Below, piece after piece: positions 45,457 through 57,100 of a DNA stretch of 64,000 bases (within the stretch, counting starts at the first letter, position 1; each line of letters begins with the position of its first letter). Made by a program: the position numbers and the translations under genes. Origin of the DNA: an uncultured Marinobacterium sp. (GTDB taxonomy: Bacteria; Pseudomonadota; Gammaproteobacteria; Pseudomonadales; Balneatricaceae); the NCBI GenBank assembly GCA_947501565.1, contig CANMWJ010000012.1, positions 62,001-126,000 of the forward strand, read 5' to 3'. Below the pieces are notes generated by a model. That model did no database searches, was not told the DNA's origin, and saw only the letters and a program-made list of their open reading frames with translations.

Positions 45457-47619
45457 ATGGTTGAACAGACCACCATTGCACAAAATGAAGCCGCAGTAGC
45501 CCTGCTGGAAAGCCGCGAAAGCGTCCCGATTACTGAGGAAGCGGTGGAAGAACCACCGGTCGACCTCAAGGCCCCCGAGTTATACATCAACCGCGAACTG
45601 AGCCACCTGCAGTTCAATATCCGTGTACTGGAGCAGGCGCTGGATGAGAAACATCCGCTGCTCGAACGGTTGATGTTCCTGCTGATCTTCTCCAGCAACC
45701 TGGATGAGTTTTTTGAAATTCGTGTTGCCGAGCAGCTGCACCAGCTGAAATATGGCCGCGAAGCGGTAGGCCCGGATGCGATGCATCCGGAGAAAGTCCT
45801 CGCCCGCATCAGCGAGATCTGCCACGCGCAGATCGAACGCCAGTACCAGATCCTGAATGAAACGCTGTTCCCAGAGATGGAGGAGCAGGGCATTCATTTC
45901 CTGCGCCGCCGTATCTGGACCGACGAACAGCGCGCATGGATCAAAACCTACTTTGAAGACAACGTAGTGCCGGTGATCAGCCCGGTCGGACTGGACCCGT
46001 CGCACCCGTTCCCGCGCCTGGTGAACAAGAGTCTTAACTTTATCGTTGAGCTGGATGGTAAGGACGCTTTCGGTCGTCAGACAGGTATGGCGATCATTCC
46101 GGCGCCGCGCTCCCTGCCACGTTTGGTGAAACTGCCAGCGGAGATCTGCGAGGGTGAGGGCGATCACCTGATCTTCCTCTCCTCCCTGATCCATGAATTC
46201 GCCGATGAGCTGTTCCCGGGTATGAAGGTGAAGGGCTGTTTCCAGTTCCGCATTACCCGTAATGCCGACCTTACCTTCGACTTCGAAGAGATAGAGGACC
46301 TGGCCAACACCCTGCGTGGTGAGCTGCACTCCCGTAAATACGGTGACGCGGTGCGCCTTGAAGTGGATAACCGTACGCCTGAGGAGCTGATTCAGTTCCT
46401 GCAGCAGGAATACACCTTGAACGAAAGCCAGACCTACCGCGTGAACGGTCCGGTCAACCTGACCCGGTTGATGGCGGTACGTGATCTGGTTGAGCGCAAC
46501 GACCTGCGCTGGAAACCGTTCTCGCCGGGTATCCCGGGCAAACTTAAAGATCAGAAGGATATCTTCACCGCACTGAAACAGAGTGATCAGCTGTTGCTGC
46601 ATCCGTTCCAGTCGTTTATTCCGGTGGTGGATCTGCTGCGCCAGTCGGCGAAAGATCCGAACGTAGTGGCGATCAAACAGACCCTCTACCGTACCGGTGT
46701 GAAGTCCGACATCGTTAACGCGCTGGTGGAAGCGGCCCGCAGTGGTAAAGAGGTCACCGTGGTGATCGAGCTGCGCGCCCGTTTCGACGAGGAGAGTAAC
46801 CTGCATCTGGCGAGTCGCCTGCAGGAGGCCGGTTGTCTGGTGGTATATGGCGTGGTGGGCTACAAGTGTCACGCCAAGGCGATGCTGATCGTTCGTCAGG
46901 AAGGGGGCAAGCTGGTACGTTACTCCCATCTGGGCACCGGTAACTACCACTCCGGTACCGCACGTCTGTACACCGATTACAGCTTCCTCACCGCCGATCA
47001 GGAGGTTGGTGAAGACGTACACAAGGTGTTCCAGCAGCTGACCGGTATGGGCAAGATCCAGAAACTGAAGAAACTCTACAACGCACCGTTTACCCTGCAC
47101 GCCAAGATGCTGGAGCTGATCCAGCGCGAAGCGCGCCTGGCCAAAGCCGGTAAACCTGCACACATTATGGTGAAGGTGAATGGTCTGACCGAACCTAAGA
47201 TGATCCGCGCTCTCTATGAGGCGTCCCGCGCCGGGGTGAAGATCGACCTGATCATCCGCGGTATGTGTCGCTTGCGTCCGGGTATTCCGGAGCTGTCCGA
47301 AAACATCCGTGTGCGTTCCATCATCGGACGTTTCCTGGAGCATACCCGCGTCTGTTACTTCGGTAACAACGGCAAACCAGAGGTATTCGCCGCATCCGCA
47401 GACTGGATGGAGCGCAACATGCTCAACCGCGTGGAAACCGGCTTCCAGCTGTTTGGTAAGAACGCTGACCGTATGAAGCGGGAGCTGGATTATTACATGA
47501 AGGACAACTGTCAGGCGTGGGAGCTTCATGCAGATGGCAGTTACACCCAGGCCCACCCTGCTGAAGGTGAGGAACTGTTCTCTGCGCAGGCTGCGCTGAT
47601 GGACGATTTTGCCCGCTGA
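45457..47619 (+). CDS. ppk1: Polyphosphate kinase 1
   Basis: 720 residues from ATG 45457, which has AGGAG at good spacing; an ATG 21 bp upstream is less likely. The N-terminal YINRELSHLQFNIRVLEQA, the phosphorylated histidine in KCHAKAMLIV, HLGTGNYHSGTARLYTDYS and the C-terminal IIRGMCRLRPGI/RVRSIIGRFLEHTR are PPK1 signatures. It makes polyphosphate from ATP at the inner membrane. It follows hemB on the same strand and is followed by a hairpin. Confidence 0.96.
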   Translation: MVEQTTIAQNEAAVALLESRESVPITEEAVEEPPVDLKAPELYINRELSHLQFNIRVLEQALDEKHPLLERLMFLLIFSSNLDEFFEIRVAEQLHQLKYGREAVGPDAMHPEKVLARISEICHAQIERQYQILNETLFPEMEEQGIHFLRRRIWTDEQRAWIKTYFEDNVVPVISPVGLDPSHPFPRLVNKSLNFIVELDGKDAFGRQTGMAIIPAPRSLPRLVKLPAEICEGEGDHLIFLSSLIHEFADELFPGMKVKGCFQFRITRNADLTFDFEEIEDLANTLRGELHSRKYGDAVRLEVDNRTPEELIQFLQQEYTLNESQTYRVNGPVNLTRLMAVRDLVERNDLRWKPFSPGIPGKLKDQKDIFTALKQSDQLLLHPFQSFIPVVDLLRQSAKDPNVVAIKQTLYRTGVKSDIVNALVEAARSGKEVTVVIELRARFDEESNLHLASRLQEAGCLVVYGVVGYKCHAKAMLIVRQEGGKLVRYSHLGTGNYHSGTARLYTDYSFLTADQEVGEDVHKVFQQLTGMGKIQKLKKLYNAPFTLHAKMLELIQREARLAKAGKPAHIMVKVNGLTEPKMIRALYEASRAGVKIDLIIRGMCRLRPGIPELSENIRVRSIIGRFLEHTRVCYFGNNGKPEVFAASADWMERNMLNRVETGFQLFGKNADRMKRELDYYMKDNCQAWELHADGSYTQAHPAEGEELFSAQAALMDDFAR

Positions 47620-47627
47620 TCCCTATC

Positions 47628-47657
47628 GCGGATAAAGGCCATACGGTCTTTATCCGC
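47628..47657 (+). terminator. Hairpin after ppk1
   Basis: GCGGATAAAG / CTTTATCCGC, a perfect 10-bp stem extended by three more pairs (one G-U) around an ATAC loop, 9 bp after the ppk1 stop. There is no U-run, so it is a probable 3' hairpin with uncertain terminator strength. Confidence 0.55.
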
Positions 47658-48171
47658 AATCACCCTCTTCCCCGATATCATCTCTTTTCCGTTTGTTCGC
47701 TTGCTGCGTAGTAACCGCGTACGTTCGTTACGGTCCATTTAAATTGAATGGTCGTTAAAGATTTGCGGTGTTTCTTTAAGATCTATGCCTCTTGGCAAAT
47801 CTAAAAATTACATATGCTAGGACATAACAGTCGGGATGATTTTTTAATAAATAATCACCAATTGTTTCGTCGTATATAAAGTAGAAGATCGTATCTTGAT
47901 TTAAATAAGCGTTGAGGAAACCGCGCCAGAATTTCTTTTAAGGGCCATCCCTTTCCTAAATAGCCCTTTGTTTTCAAAGGCGCTAACCTCGTAATCTGAT
48001 CTGCATCAGCAATTGGTAGCATTTGACTATGTATTCATCAAGGTAGCACCACTTTTTGTAGTGGTGCGGTAGGCTTGTTGCGTAGATAATGATCAACCAT
48101 TTGTCAAAAAACATTATTTTCTGCAGTGTTGTTGGTTTGCAGGAAGCTGAGTAATCAAAAGGAGCCCGGTT
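47658..48171. other. AT-rich region upstream of the second giant gene
   Basis: About 510 bp without a credible gene. It holds a GCACCAC / GTGGTGC hairpin at 48046-48067 and the AAGGAG ribosome site at 48159-48164 for the GTG at 48172. It is notably AT-rich between GC-rich genes, as is the leader of the other giant gene. No known riboswitch was recognised. Confidence 0.55.
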
Positions 48172-51100
48172 GTGGCATCTAAGATTTATACCGATGAAGG
48201 CTACGTAATTACATGGCAATCCGTCGCGCAGGATGGCTCGGCCGATGGTATTTACGCACAGCGTTACGATACCGATGGTAATAAAGTCGGTTCTGAGTTT
48301 CAGGTACACACGCATACACTAAGTGATCAGTCATATCCTTCTATCACCACCTTGAGTGATGGTGGTTTCGTCATCAGTTGGCATAGCTTTGATCCGGCAA
48401 CTGGTGATGGCAGTGTTGCGGGTATCAGTGGCCAGCGTTACGACGCAGACGGCACCGCAGTTGGTACTGAGTTTCAGGTAAATACTTACGAGAACAATGA
48501 TCAATATCACTCTGCCGTCACGGGTTTGAAAGATGGCGGTTTCGTCATTACTTGGTACACAGAAGACCTTTCCGCTGGTGACACTGCAGCTACTGGTATT
48601 AGCGCTCAGCTTTTTGATGCAAATGGTGACAAGGTTGGCACAGAGTTTCTGATTAATAATGAAACCGATCACGCGCAGTACAACCCGGAAATTGCGGGCT
48701 TGAGTGACGGTGGATTTGTGGTTACATGGGAAACCAACGACACTGATGTCGGTGATAATTCCGGCAGCGCTATTGCAGCGCGTATCTTTGATAAAGATGG
48801 AAATGCAAAGGGTGGCGAATTTCTGGTTAATACCGAAACCAACGGTGATCAGCTCGCGTCCTCTGTAGTCGGCTTGGAAGACGGTGGCTTCATCGTTACT
48901 TGGTATGGCTTTGACCAGGACACAGGGGACACCTCTGTAACCGGTATATCCGCACAGCTGTATGATGAAAATGGAGCTAAGGTTGGCGGCGAATTCCTGG
49001 TAAATAGCAACATCGCGTTCGAGCAAGCTAATCCATCTGTTACCGCTTTGGCGGGCGGTGGTTTTGTTGTTACTTGGGAGACCAAAGAAAACGGCAGCAT
49101 GCTGGGTGAGGGTAGCTCCTCTGATAGCGGTTCTTCAGGTTCCGCTAGCGGTGCGCTTAACAACTACGATGTTGATATGGGTGGCGTAGCTGGTCAAATC
49201 TACGATGCCAACGGCACCAAGGTTGGTAGCGAGTTTCTAATCAACACCCATACAGATGACAAACAGAACGGTCCTGAAGTGACCGGTCTGAGTGACGGTG
49301 GTTTTGTAGTTACTTGGCACGGTGACAGTTCCAACACTGGTGACGGAAACGACTACGGTATCTCTGCCCAGCGTTTTGACGCCAGCGGTAACAAAGTGGG
49401 TACCGAAGTTCTGGTAAATACCTACATCACCAGCGGCCAGTGGATGCCGGATATTGCGACTCTGGGCTTCTCCCCGGGTCAGGGCTTTGGTGTGAACTAT
49501 CCACCAGAAGCTAACAATGTTTCAGTGACTACTGATGAAGATACCTCCGCGATCAACATCGGCTTTGATGCTACCGATCCGGAAGGTGATGCGCTGACCT
49601 ACACCATCGCGTCCAGCCTGCCTGCAAACAAAGGCACACTGACCAACAACGGTGACGGCACCTTTACCTTCAATCCAGGCGATGACTTCAAATCCCTGAC
49701 TGAAGGCAGCAGCGACACCGTAACCTTTACCTACTACGCGACTGACGCTGCGACCAACGTATCCAATACTGCAACGGTTACTCTGACCATCACCGGTATC
49801 GACCACAAACCTGTGGTAACTGACGTGGCGAAAACCACCGACGAAGATACCCCGGTAACCGGTACGCTGACCGCAACCGACGAAGATGGCGGCAGCCACA
49901 CTTTCCAGCTGGTAAATGCTCCAGCAGAAGGCAGCGTAGTTGTTAACCCGGACGGTACTTTCAGCTTCAATCCGGGTAATGATTTCAAAGATCTGACCGA
50001 CGGCGACAGCCGCGATGTGACCTTCACCTACACCGCGACCGATGAACAGGGCAAAGTCTCTGATCCTGCGACCGTGACGCTGACCATCGAAGGTATCGAT
50101 CACAAGCCGGTTGTGACCAATGTGGCCAAGACCACTGACGAAGACACCCCAGTCACCGGTACCCTGACTGCAACCGACGAAGACGGCGGCAGCCACACCT
50201 TCCAGCTGGTGAATGGCCCGGCTGAAGGTTCTCTGACCGTAAACCCGGATGGGAGCTTCAGCTTCAACCCAGGTAATGATTTCAAAGACCTGGAAGATGG
50301 CGAGAGCCGTGACGTAACCTTCACCTACACCGCGACTGACGCAGAAGGTCTGGTCTCCGATCCGGCGACTGTGACGCTGACCATCACCGGTATCGATCAC
50401 AAGCCGGTTGTGACCAACGTCGCTAAGACCACCGACGAAGACACCCCGGTCACCGGCACTCTGACGGCAACCGACGAAGACGGCGGCAGCCACACCTTCC
50501 AGCTGGTGAACGGTCCGGCTGAGGGCAGCGTAACCGTTAACCCAGACGGTAGCTTCAACTTTAACCCGGGTAACGACTTCAAAGACTTGGAAGACGGCGA
50601 GAGCCGCGACGTTACCTTCACTTACACTGCGACCGACGAGCAGGGCCTGGTGTCTGATCCGGCGACTGTGACGCTGACCATCGAAGGTATCGACCATAAA
50701 CCGGTCGTAACCAACGTGGCTAAGACCACCGACGAAGATACCCCGGTAACCGGCACCCTGACTGCAACCGACGAAGACGGCGGCAGCCACACCTTCCAGC
50801 TGGTGAACGGCCCGGCAGAAGGTTCTCTGACGGTTAACCCAGACGGCAGCTTCAGCTTCAACCCGGGTAACGACTTTAAAGATCTGGAAAACGGCGAGAG
50901 TCGCGATGTTACCTTCACCTACACCGCGACCGACGAGCAGGGTCTGGTATCCGATCCGGCGACTGTAACGCTGACCATTGAAGGTATCGACCACAAACCG
51001 GTTGTGACCAATGTGGCTAAGACCACCGACGAAGACACCCCGGTCACCGGTACGCTGACAGCTACCGATGAAGACGGCGGCAGTCACACCTTCCAGATGG

Positions 51101-54100
51101 TGAATGGTCCTGCGAAAGGCAGCGTAACCGTTAACCCGGACGGTAGCTTCTCCTTCAACCCGGGTAACGACTTCAAGTCTCTGGAAGATGGGCAGAGTGA
51201 CACCGTAACCTTCACCTACACCGCAACCGATGAGCAGGGACTGGTATCCGATCCGGCAACCGTGACCCTGACCATCGAAGGTATCGATCACAAACCGGTT
51301 GTGACCAACATTGCGAAAACTACGGATGAAGACACGCCTGTCACTGGCATCCTGACCGCAACTGACGAAGACGGCGGCAGCCACACCTTCCAGCTGGTGA
51401 ATGGCCCGGCTGAAGGTTCTCTGACCGTAAACCCAGACGGTAGCTTCAGCTTCAACCCAGGTAACGACTTTAAAGATCTGGAAGACGGCGAGAGCCGCGA
51501 CGTTACTTTCACTTACACCGCGACTGATGAGCAGGGTCTGGTATCCGATCCGGCGACTGTAACGCTGACCATTGAAGGTATCGACCACAAACCGGTTGTG
51601 ACCAATGTGGCTAAGACCACCGACGAAGATACTGCGATCACCGGTACGCTGACAGCTACCGATGAAGACGGCGGCAGTCACACCTTCCAGATGGTGAATG
51701 GTCCTGCGAAAGGCAGCGTAACCGTTAACCCGGACGGTAGCTTCTCCTTCAACCCAGGTAACGACTTCAAGTCTCTGGAAGATGGGCAGAGTGACACCGT
51801 AACCTTCACCTACACCGCAACCGATGAGCAGGGACTGGTATCCGATCCGGCAACCGTGACCCTGACCATCGAAGGTATCGATCACAAACCGGTTGTGACC
51901 AACATTGCGAAAACTACGGATGAAGATACGCCAGTCACTGGCATCCTGACCGCAACTGACGAAGACGGCGGCAGCCACACCTTCCAGCTGGTGAATGGCC
52001 CGGCTGAAGGTTCTCTGACCGTAAACCCAGATGGCAGCTTTAGCTTCAACCCAGGTAACGACTTTAAAGATCTGGAAGACGGCGAGAGCCGCGACGTTAC
52101 TTTCACTTACACCGCGACTGATGAGCAGGGCTTGGTATCCGATCCGGCGACCGTAACCCTGACCATCACCGGTATCGACCACAAACCTGTGGTAACCAAC
52201 GTTGCTAAGACCACCGACGAAGATACCCCGGTAACCGGCACTCTGACCGCAACCGACGAAGACGGTGGCAGCCACACCTTCCAGCTGGTGAACGGCCCGG
52301 CAGAAGGTTCTCTGACGGTTAACCCAGACGGTAGCTTCAGCTTTAACCCGGGTAACGATTTTAAAGACCTGGAAGACGGTGAAAGCCGCGACGTTACCTT
52401 CACTTACACTGCGACCGATGAGCAGGGCCTGGTATCCGATTCGGCGACTGTGACCCTGACCATCACCGGTATCGACCACAAACCTGTGGTAACCAACGTA
52501 GCGAAAACTACGGATGAAGATACCCCGGTAACCGGTACCCTGACGGCAACCGACGAAGATGGCGGCAGCCATACCTTCCAGCTGGTGAACGGCCCGGCGG
52601 AAGGTTCTCTAACCGTCAATCCGGATGGCAGCTTCAGCTTCAACCCAGGTAACGACTTCAAAGATCTGGAAGACGGCGAGAGCCGCGACGTTACCTTCAC
52701 CTACACCGCGACTGATGAGCAGGGTCTGGTATCTGATCCAGCGACTGTCACGCTGACTGTTGAAGGTATCGACCACAAACCGGTTGTAACCAACGTGGCT
52801 AAGACCACCGATGAAGATACCCCGGTAACCGGCACCCTGACTGCAACCGACGAAGACGGCGGAAGCCATACCTTCCAGCTGGTGAACGGTCCGGCTGAAG
52901 GTTCCGTGACCGTGAACCCGGACGGCAGCTTCAGCTTCAACCCAGGTGCAGACTTCAAGGATCTGGTTGATGGCGACAGCCGTGACGTGACCTTCACCTA
53001 CACCGCAACCGACGAGCAGGGCCTAGTCTCCGATCCGGCTACTGTGACCCTGACTGTTGAAGGTATCAACCACAAGCCGGTTGTAACCAATGTGGCTAAG
53101 ACCACCGATGAGGACACCGCAGTAACCGGTACCCTGACGGCAACCGATGAAGACGGCGGCAGCCACACCTTCGCACTGGTGAACGGCCCTGCGAAAGGCA
53201 GCGTAACCGTTAATCCGGATGGCTCCTTCTCCTTTGATCCAGGTACTGACTTCAAGTCCCTGAAAGACGGTCAGAGCGATGTGGTGACCTTTACCTACAC
53301 CGCAACAGACGCCGAAGGTCTGGTCTCCGATCCGGCGACTGTGACCCTGACCGTGGAAGGTATCGACCACAAACCGGTTGTGACCAACGTGGCGAAGACC
53401 ACCGATGAAGACACTCCGATCACCGGCACACTGACTGCGACCGACGAAGATGGCGGCAGCCACACCTTCGCTCTGGTGAACGGTCCGGCACTGGGTAGCG
53501 TAACCGTTAACCCGGACGGCACTTTCTCCTTCGACCCAGGTACTGACTTCAAAGATCTGGTCGAGGGCGCGAGCCGCAATGTCACCTTCACCTACACCGC
53601 AACCGACGGAGACGGTCTGGTATCTGATCCGGCAACCGTAACCCTGACCGTTGAAGGTATCGACCACAAGCCGGTTGTAACCGACGTGGCTGTAAGCGGT
53701 ACCGAGGACGACGTAGCGATTACCGGTACCCTGACCGCGACTGACGAAGACGGCGGTACGCCAACCTTCGCACTGGTTGACGCGCCAGCAGAGGGCAGCG
53801 TGATTGTGAACCCGGATGGCAGCTTCAGCTTTGCGCCGGGCGATGACTTTAAAGACCTGACCGATGGCGACAGCCGTGACGTGACCTTCACCTACGAGGC
53901 GACCGACGCTCAGGGTAAAGTGTCCGACACCGCGACTGTAACCGTGACCATCACCGGTATCGACCACGCACCGGTTGTGACCGACATGAGCCTGACCACA
54001 CCGGAAGGCCAGGTGGTTGCAGGCAGCCTGACCGCCACCGACGAAGATGGCGGCAACCATACATTTACCCTGATTACGCCACCGTCCAAAGGCTCCGTAA

Positions 54101-57100
54101 CCGTGAACCCGGACGGAACCCTGAGCTTTGCACCGGGTGCAGCGTTTAACGACCTGAACACTGGCGAAAGCGAAGACGTGACCTTCACCTACAAGGCCAC
54201 TGACGAGCAGGGACTGGAGTCCAACACCGGCACCGTGACTGTCACTGTGGAAGGTGTCGGCCCACGCCCGAATACGCCGGAAGATGTGACCAATAAAGGC
54301 TCTGCTGACGACACCGTCAGCGGCCAGCTGGACCCTGTGACCGATAACGGCTTCGTGATCGTTTGGGATTCCGACAGCCAGGATCACTCCGGCTCCGGTA
54401 TCTACGGCCAGCGCTTCGACACTGACGGCAACAAGGTAGGTGAGGAGTTCCGCGTAAGCTCCCACGCCCTGACCGATCAGGAAAACCCATCCGCGACCGC
54501 GCTGACCAGCGGCGGTTTCGTCGTGACCTGGAGCACGCCGGATACCTTCAGCGGTGACGGTTCCAGCGATGCGATCGTAGGTCAGGTGTTCGACGCGAAC
54601 GGCAACAAGCTGGGCGATGAGATTCTGATCAACAGCGGTTCTGGCCACGGCCAGGATAACGCAGTGGTAACGGCGCTGGATGGCGGCGGTTTCGTAGTGA
54701 CCTGGCAGAGCCTGGACGCTGACGGCGACAGCTCCCAGACCGGTATTGCCGGTCAGCGCTTCGACGCAGACGGCAACAAGGTGGGTGACGAGTTCCTGGT
54801 GAACAGCAACACCGACAACGCTCAGTACGAACCAGCGGTAACCGGCCTGACCGACGGTGGTTTTGTTGTGACCTGGTACGGTTACAACCCTGCAACGGGT
54901 GATACCCATGGCTGGGGTGTTTCTGGTCAGCGTTTCGATGCGAACGGCACCAAGGTTGGCGGTGAGTTCCTGGTGAACAGCAACACCCTGACCTCTCAGG
55001 AATCTCCATCGGTAACCGGTCTGGCTGACGGCGGTTACGTGGTGACCTGGCACGGTAAAGACACCACTGCAGGCGATGACCACGGCTTCGGCATCGCTGG
55101 CCAGCGCTACGGTGCTGACGGCGTTAAGATCGGCGGCGAGTTCCTGGTGAACACCGAAACCGATCACCATCAGGTTGAGTCCGAAGTGACCAGCCTGAGC
55201 AACGGTGGATTCGTAGTAACCTGGTACGGCAAAGACACCGACACCGGTGACGAGTCCGGTTACGGCGTTTCTGCACAGATCTTCGACGCAGACGGCAACA
55301 AGGTTGGCGGCGAGCTTCTGGTGAACACCAACACCGACAACCAGCAGGTTGAACCCGCTGTAGCCGCGCTGAGCGACGGCGGCTTTATCATCAGCTGGCA
55401 CGGTAACAGCTTCAACAACGGCGACGCAGACGGCAACGGTGTAACCGCGCAGCGTTTTGCAGCAGACGGCACCAAGGTGGGTGGTGAGTTCCTGGTGAAC
55501 ACATACACCCACGTTGACCAGCACATGTCTGATATCGCGACGCTGGATTACGCGCCGCAGTTCGATCAGCAGATCAACAGCAACGTCACCTACGAGCTGG
55601 TGGATGCACCAAGCCACGGCAGCGTAGTGATCAATGCAGACGGCAGCTACACCTTCAAGCCGGGTGCTGACTTCAACGATCTGGATAAGGGTGAAAGCCG
55701 CGATGTGACCTTCACCTACCGCGTGGTGGACAGCAACGGCATCCCATCCGATCCGGCGACCGTCACTCTGACCATCCACGGTGTGGATAACACCGGTACC
55801 GGCAGCGGCACCACGCTGCTGAGCGATGACGGTTACGTGGTGGTTTGGCAGTCCGAGTCTCAGGACGGCTCCGGTTCCGGTATCTACGCACAGCGTTACG
55901 ATTCTGACGATAACGCTGTAGGCGATGAAATTCAGGTGAACACCAACACCGTAAGCGATCAGAGCGATCCGTCTGTGACCGGTCTGAACGACGGCAGCTA
56001 CGTGATCACCTGGTCCACCTACGACCGTGAAACCGGCGACGGTTCCAGCAGCGGTATCGCCGGTCAGCGTTTCGACGCGAACGGCAACAAGGTTGGCGAC
56101 GAGTTCCTGGTGAACACCGAAACCGACAGCAACCAGGACAACGCGGTAGTGACTGCGCTGGCAGACGGCGGCTTCGTCGTGAGCTGGCAGACCCGTGACG
56201 GCGACACCGGAGACAACTCCGGTTACGGCATCGCTGGTCAGCGCTTCGACGAGAACGGCGACAAGGTTGGTGGTGAGTTCCTGGTGAACACCCACACCAA
56301 CGACAGCCAGTTCTCACCAGCGATCAGTGGCCTGAGTGACGGTGGTTTCATCGTGGCATGGCACGGCCTGACCTCCGCCCTGGGTGACAGCTCCGGTTAC
56401 GGTATCGCTGCACAGCGTTTTGATGAGAACGGCAACAAGGTCGGCGACGAGTTCCTGGTGAACACCTTCAAGGCGAGCAACCAGAGCGATGCGTCGGTAA
56501 CCGGTCTGAGCGACGGTGGCTTCGTTGTCAGCTGGTACAGCAAAGATCCAAGCGCCGGTGACGGCTCCGCAGGCGGTATCTCCTTCCAGCGTTTCGACGC
56601 TGACGGCGACAAAGTCGGTCAGGAGATCATGGCGAACACCAACGAAGCTCACGTACAGGCGGGTAGCGACGTAACTGCGCTGGCCGACGGTGGCTTTATC
56701 GTGACCTGGTACGGCAAAGATCCTGCAACCGGCGACACCTCCGGTTACGGCATCTCCGGTCAGCGTTTCGACGCCGACGGTAACGCGGTAGGCGGTGAGT
56801 TCCTGATCAACACCCACAGCGACAACAGCCAGCTTGAGCCTGCAGTCAGCGGCCTGAGCGATGGTGGTTTCGTTGTGACCTGGCAGGGTGACAGCCAGAA
56901 CGACGGCGACGCGTCCGGTTCCGGTATCTCCGGCCAGCGCTTCGACGCTGACGGCAACAAGGTGGGCGGCGAGTTCCAGGTGAATTCCCACGAGAGCGCG
57001 AACCAGCACTCCTCCGATGTGGCCTCGCTGGATTACACTCCGATCTTCGAACAAACCGAAGTGAAGGTGACCGACAGCGATAGCGGCGAGGTTGAGCGCT

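Noticed and set aside
49795..54252. Regular spaced repeats as a CRISPR array
   Set aside because: The unit is 297 bp, fully coding, and lacks short repeats with unique spacers.
49522..56295. Two very long open frames on the minus strand opposite the second giant gene (about 1016 and 1090 codons)
   Set aside because: They mirror the repeat period of the plus-strand gene and arise from its biased codon use; they have no ribosome sites and no recognisable protein features.
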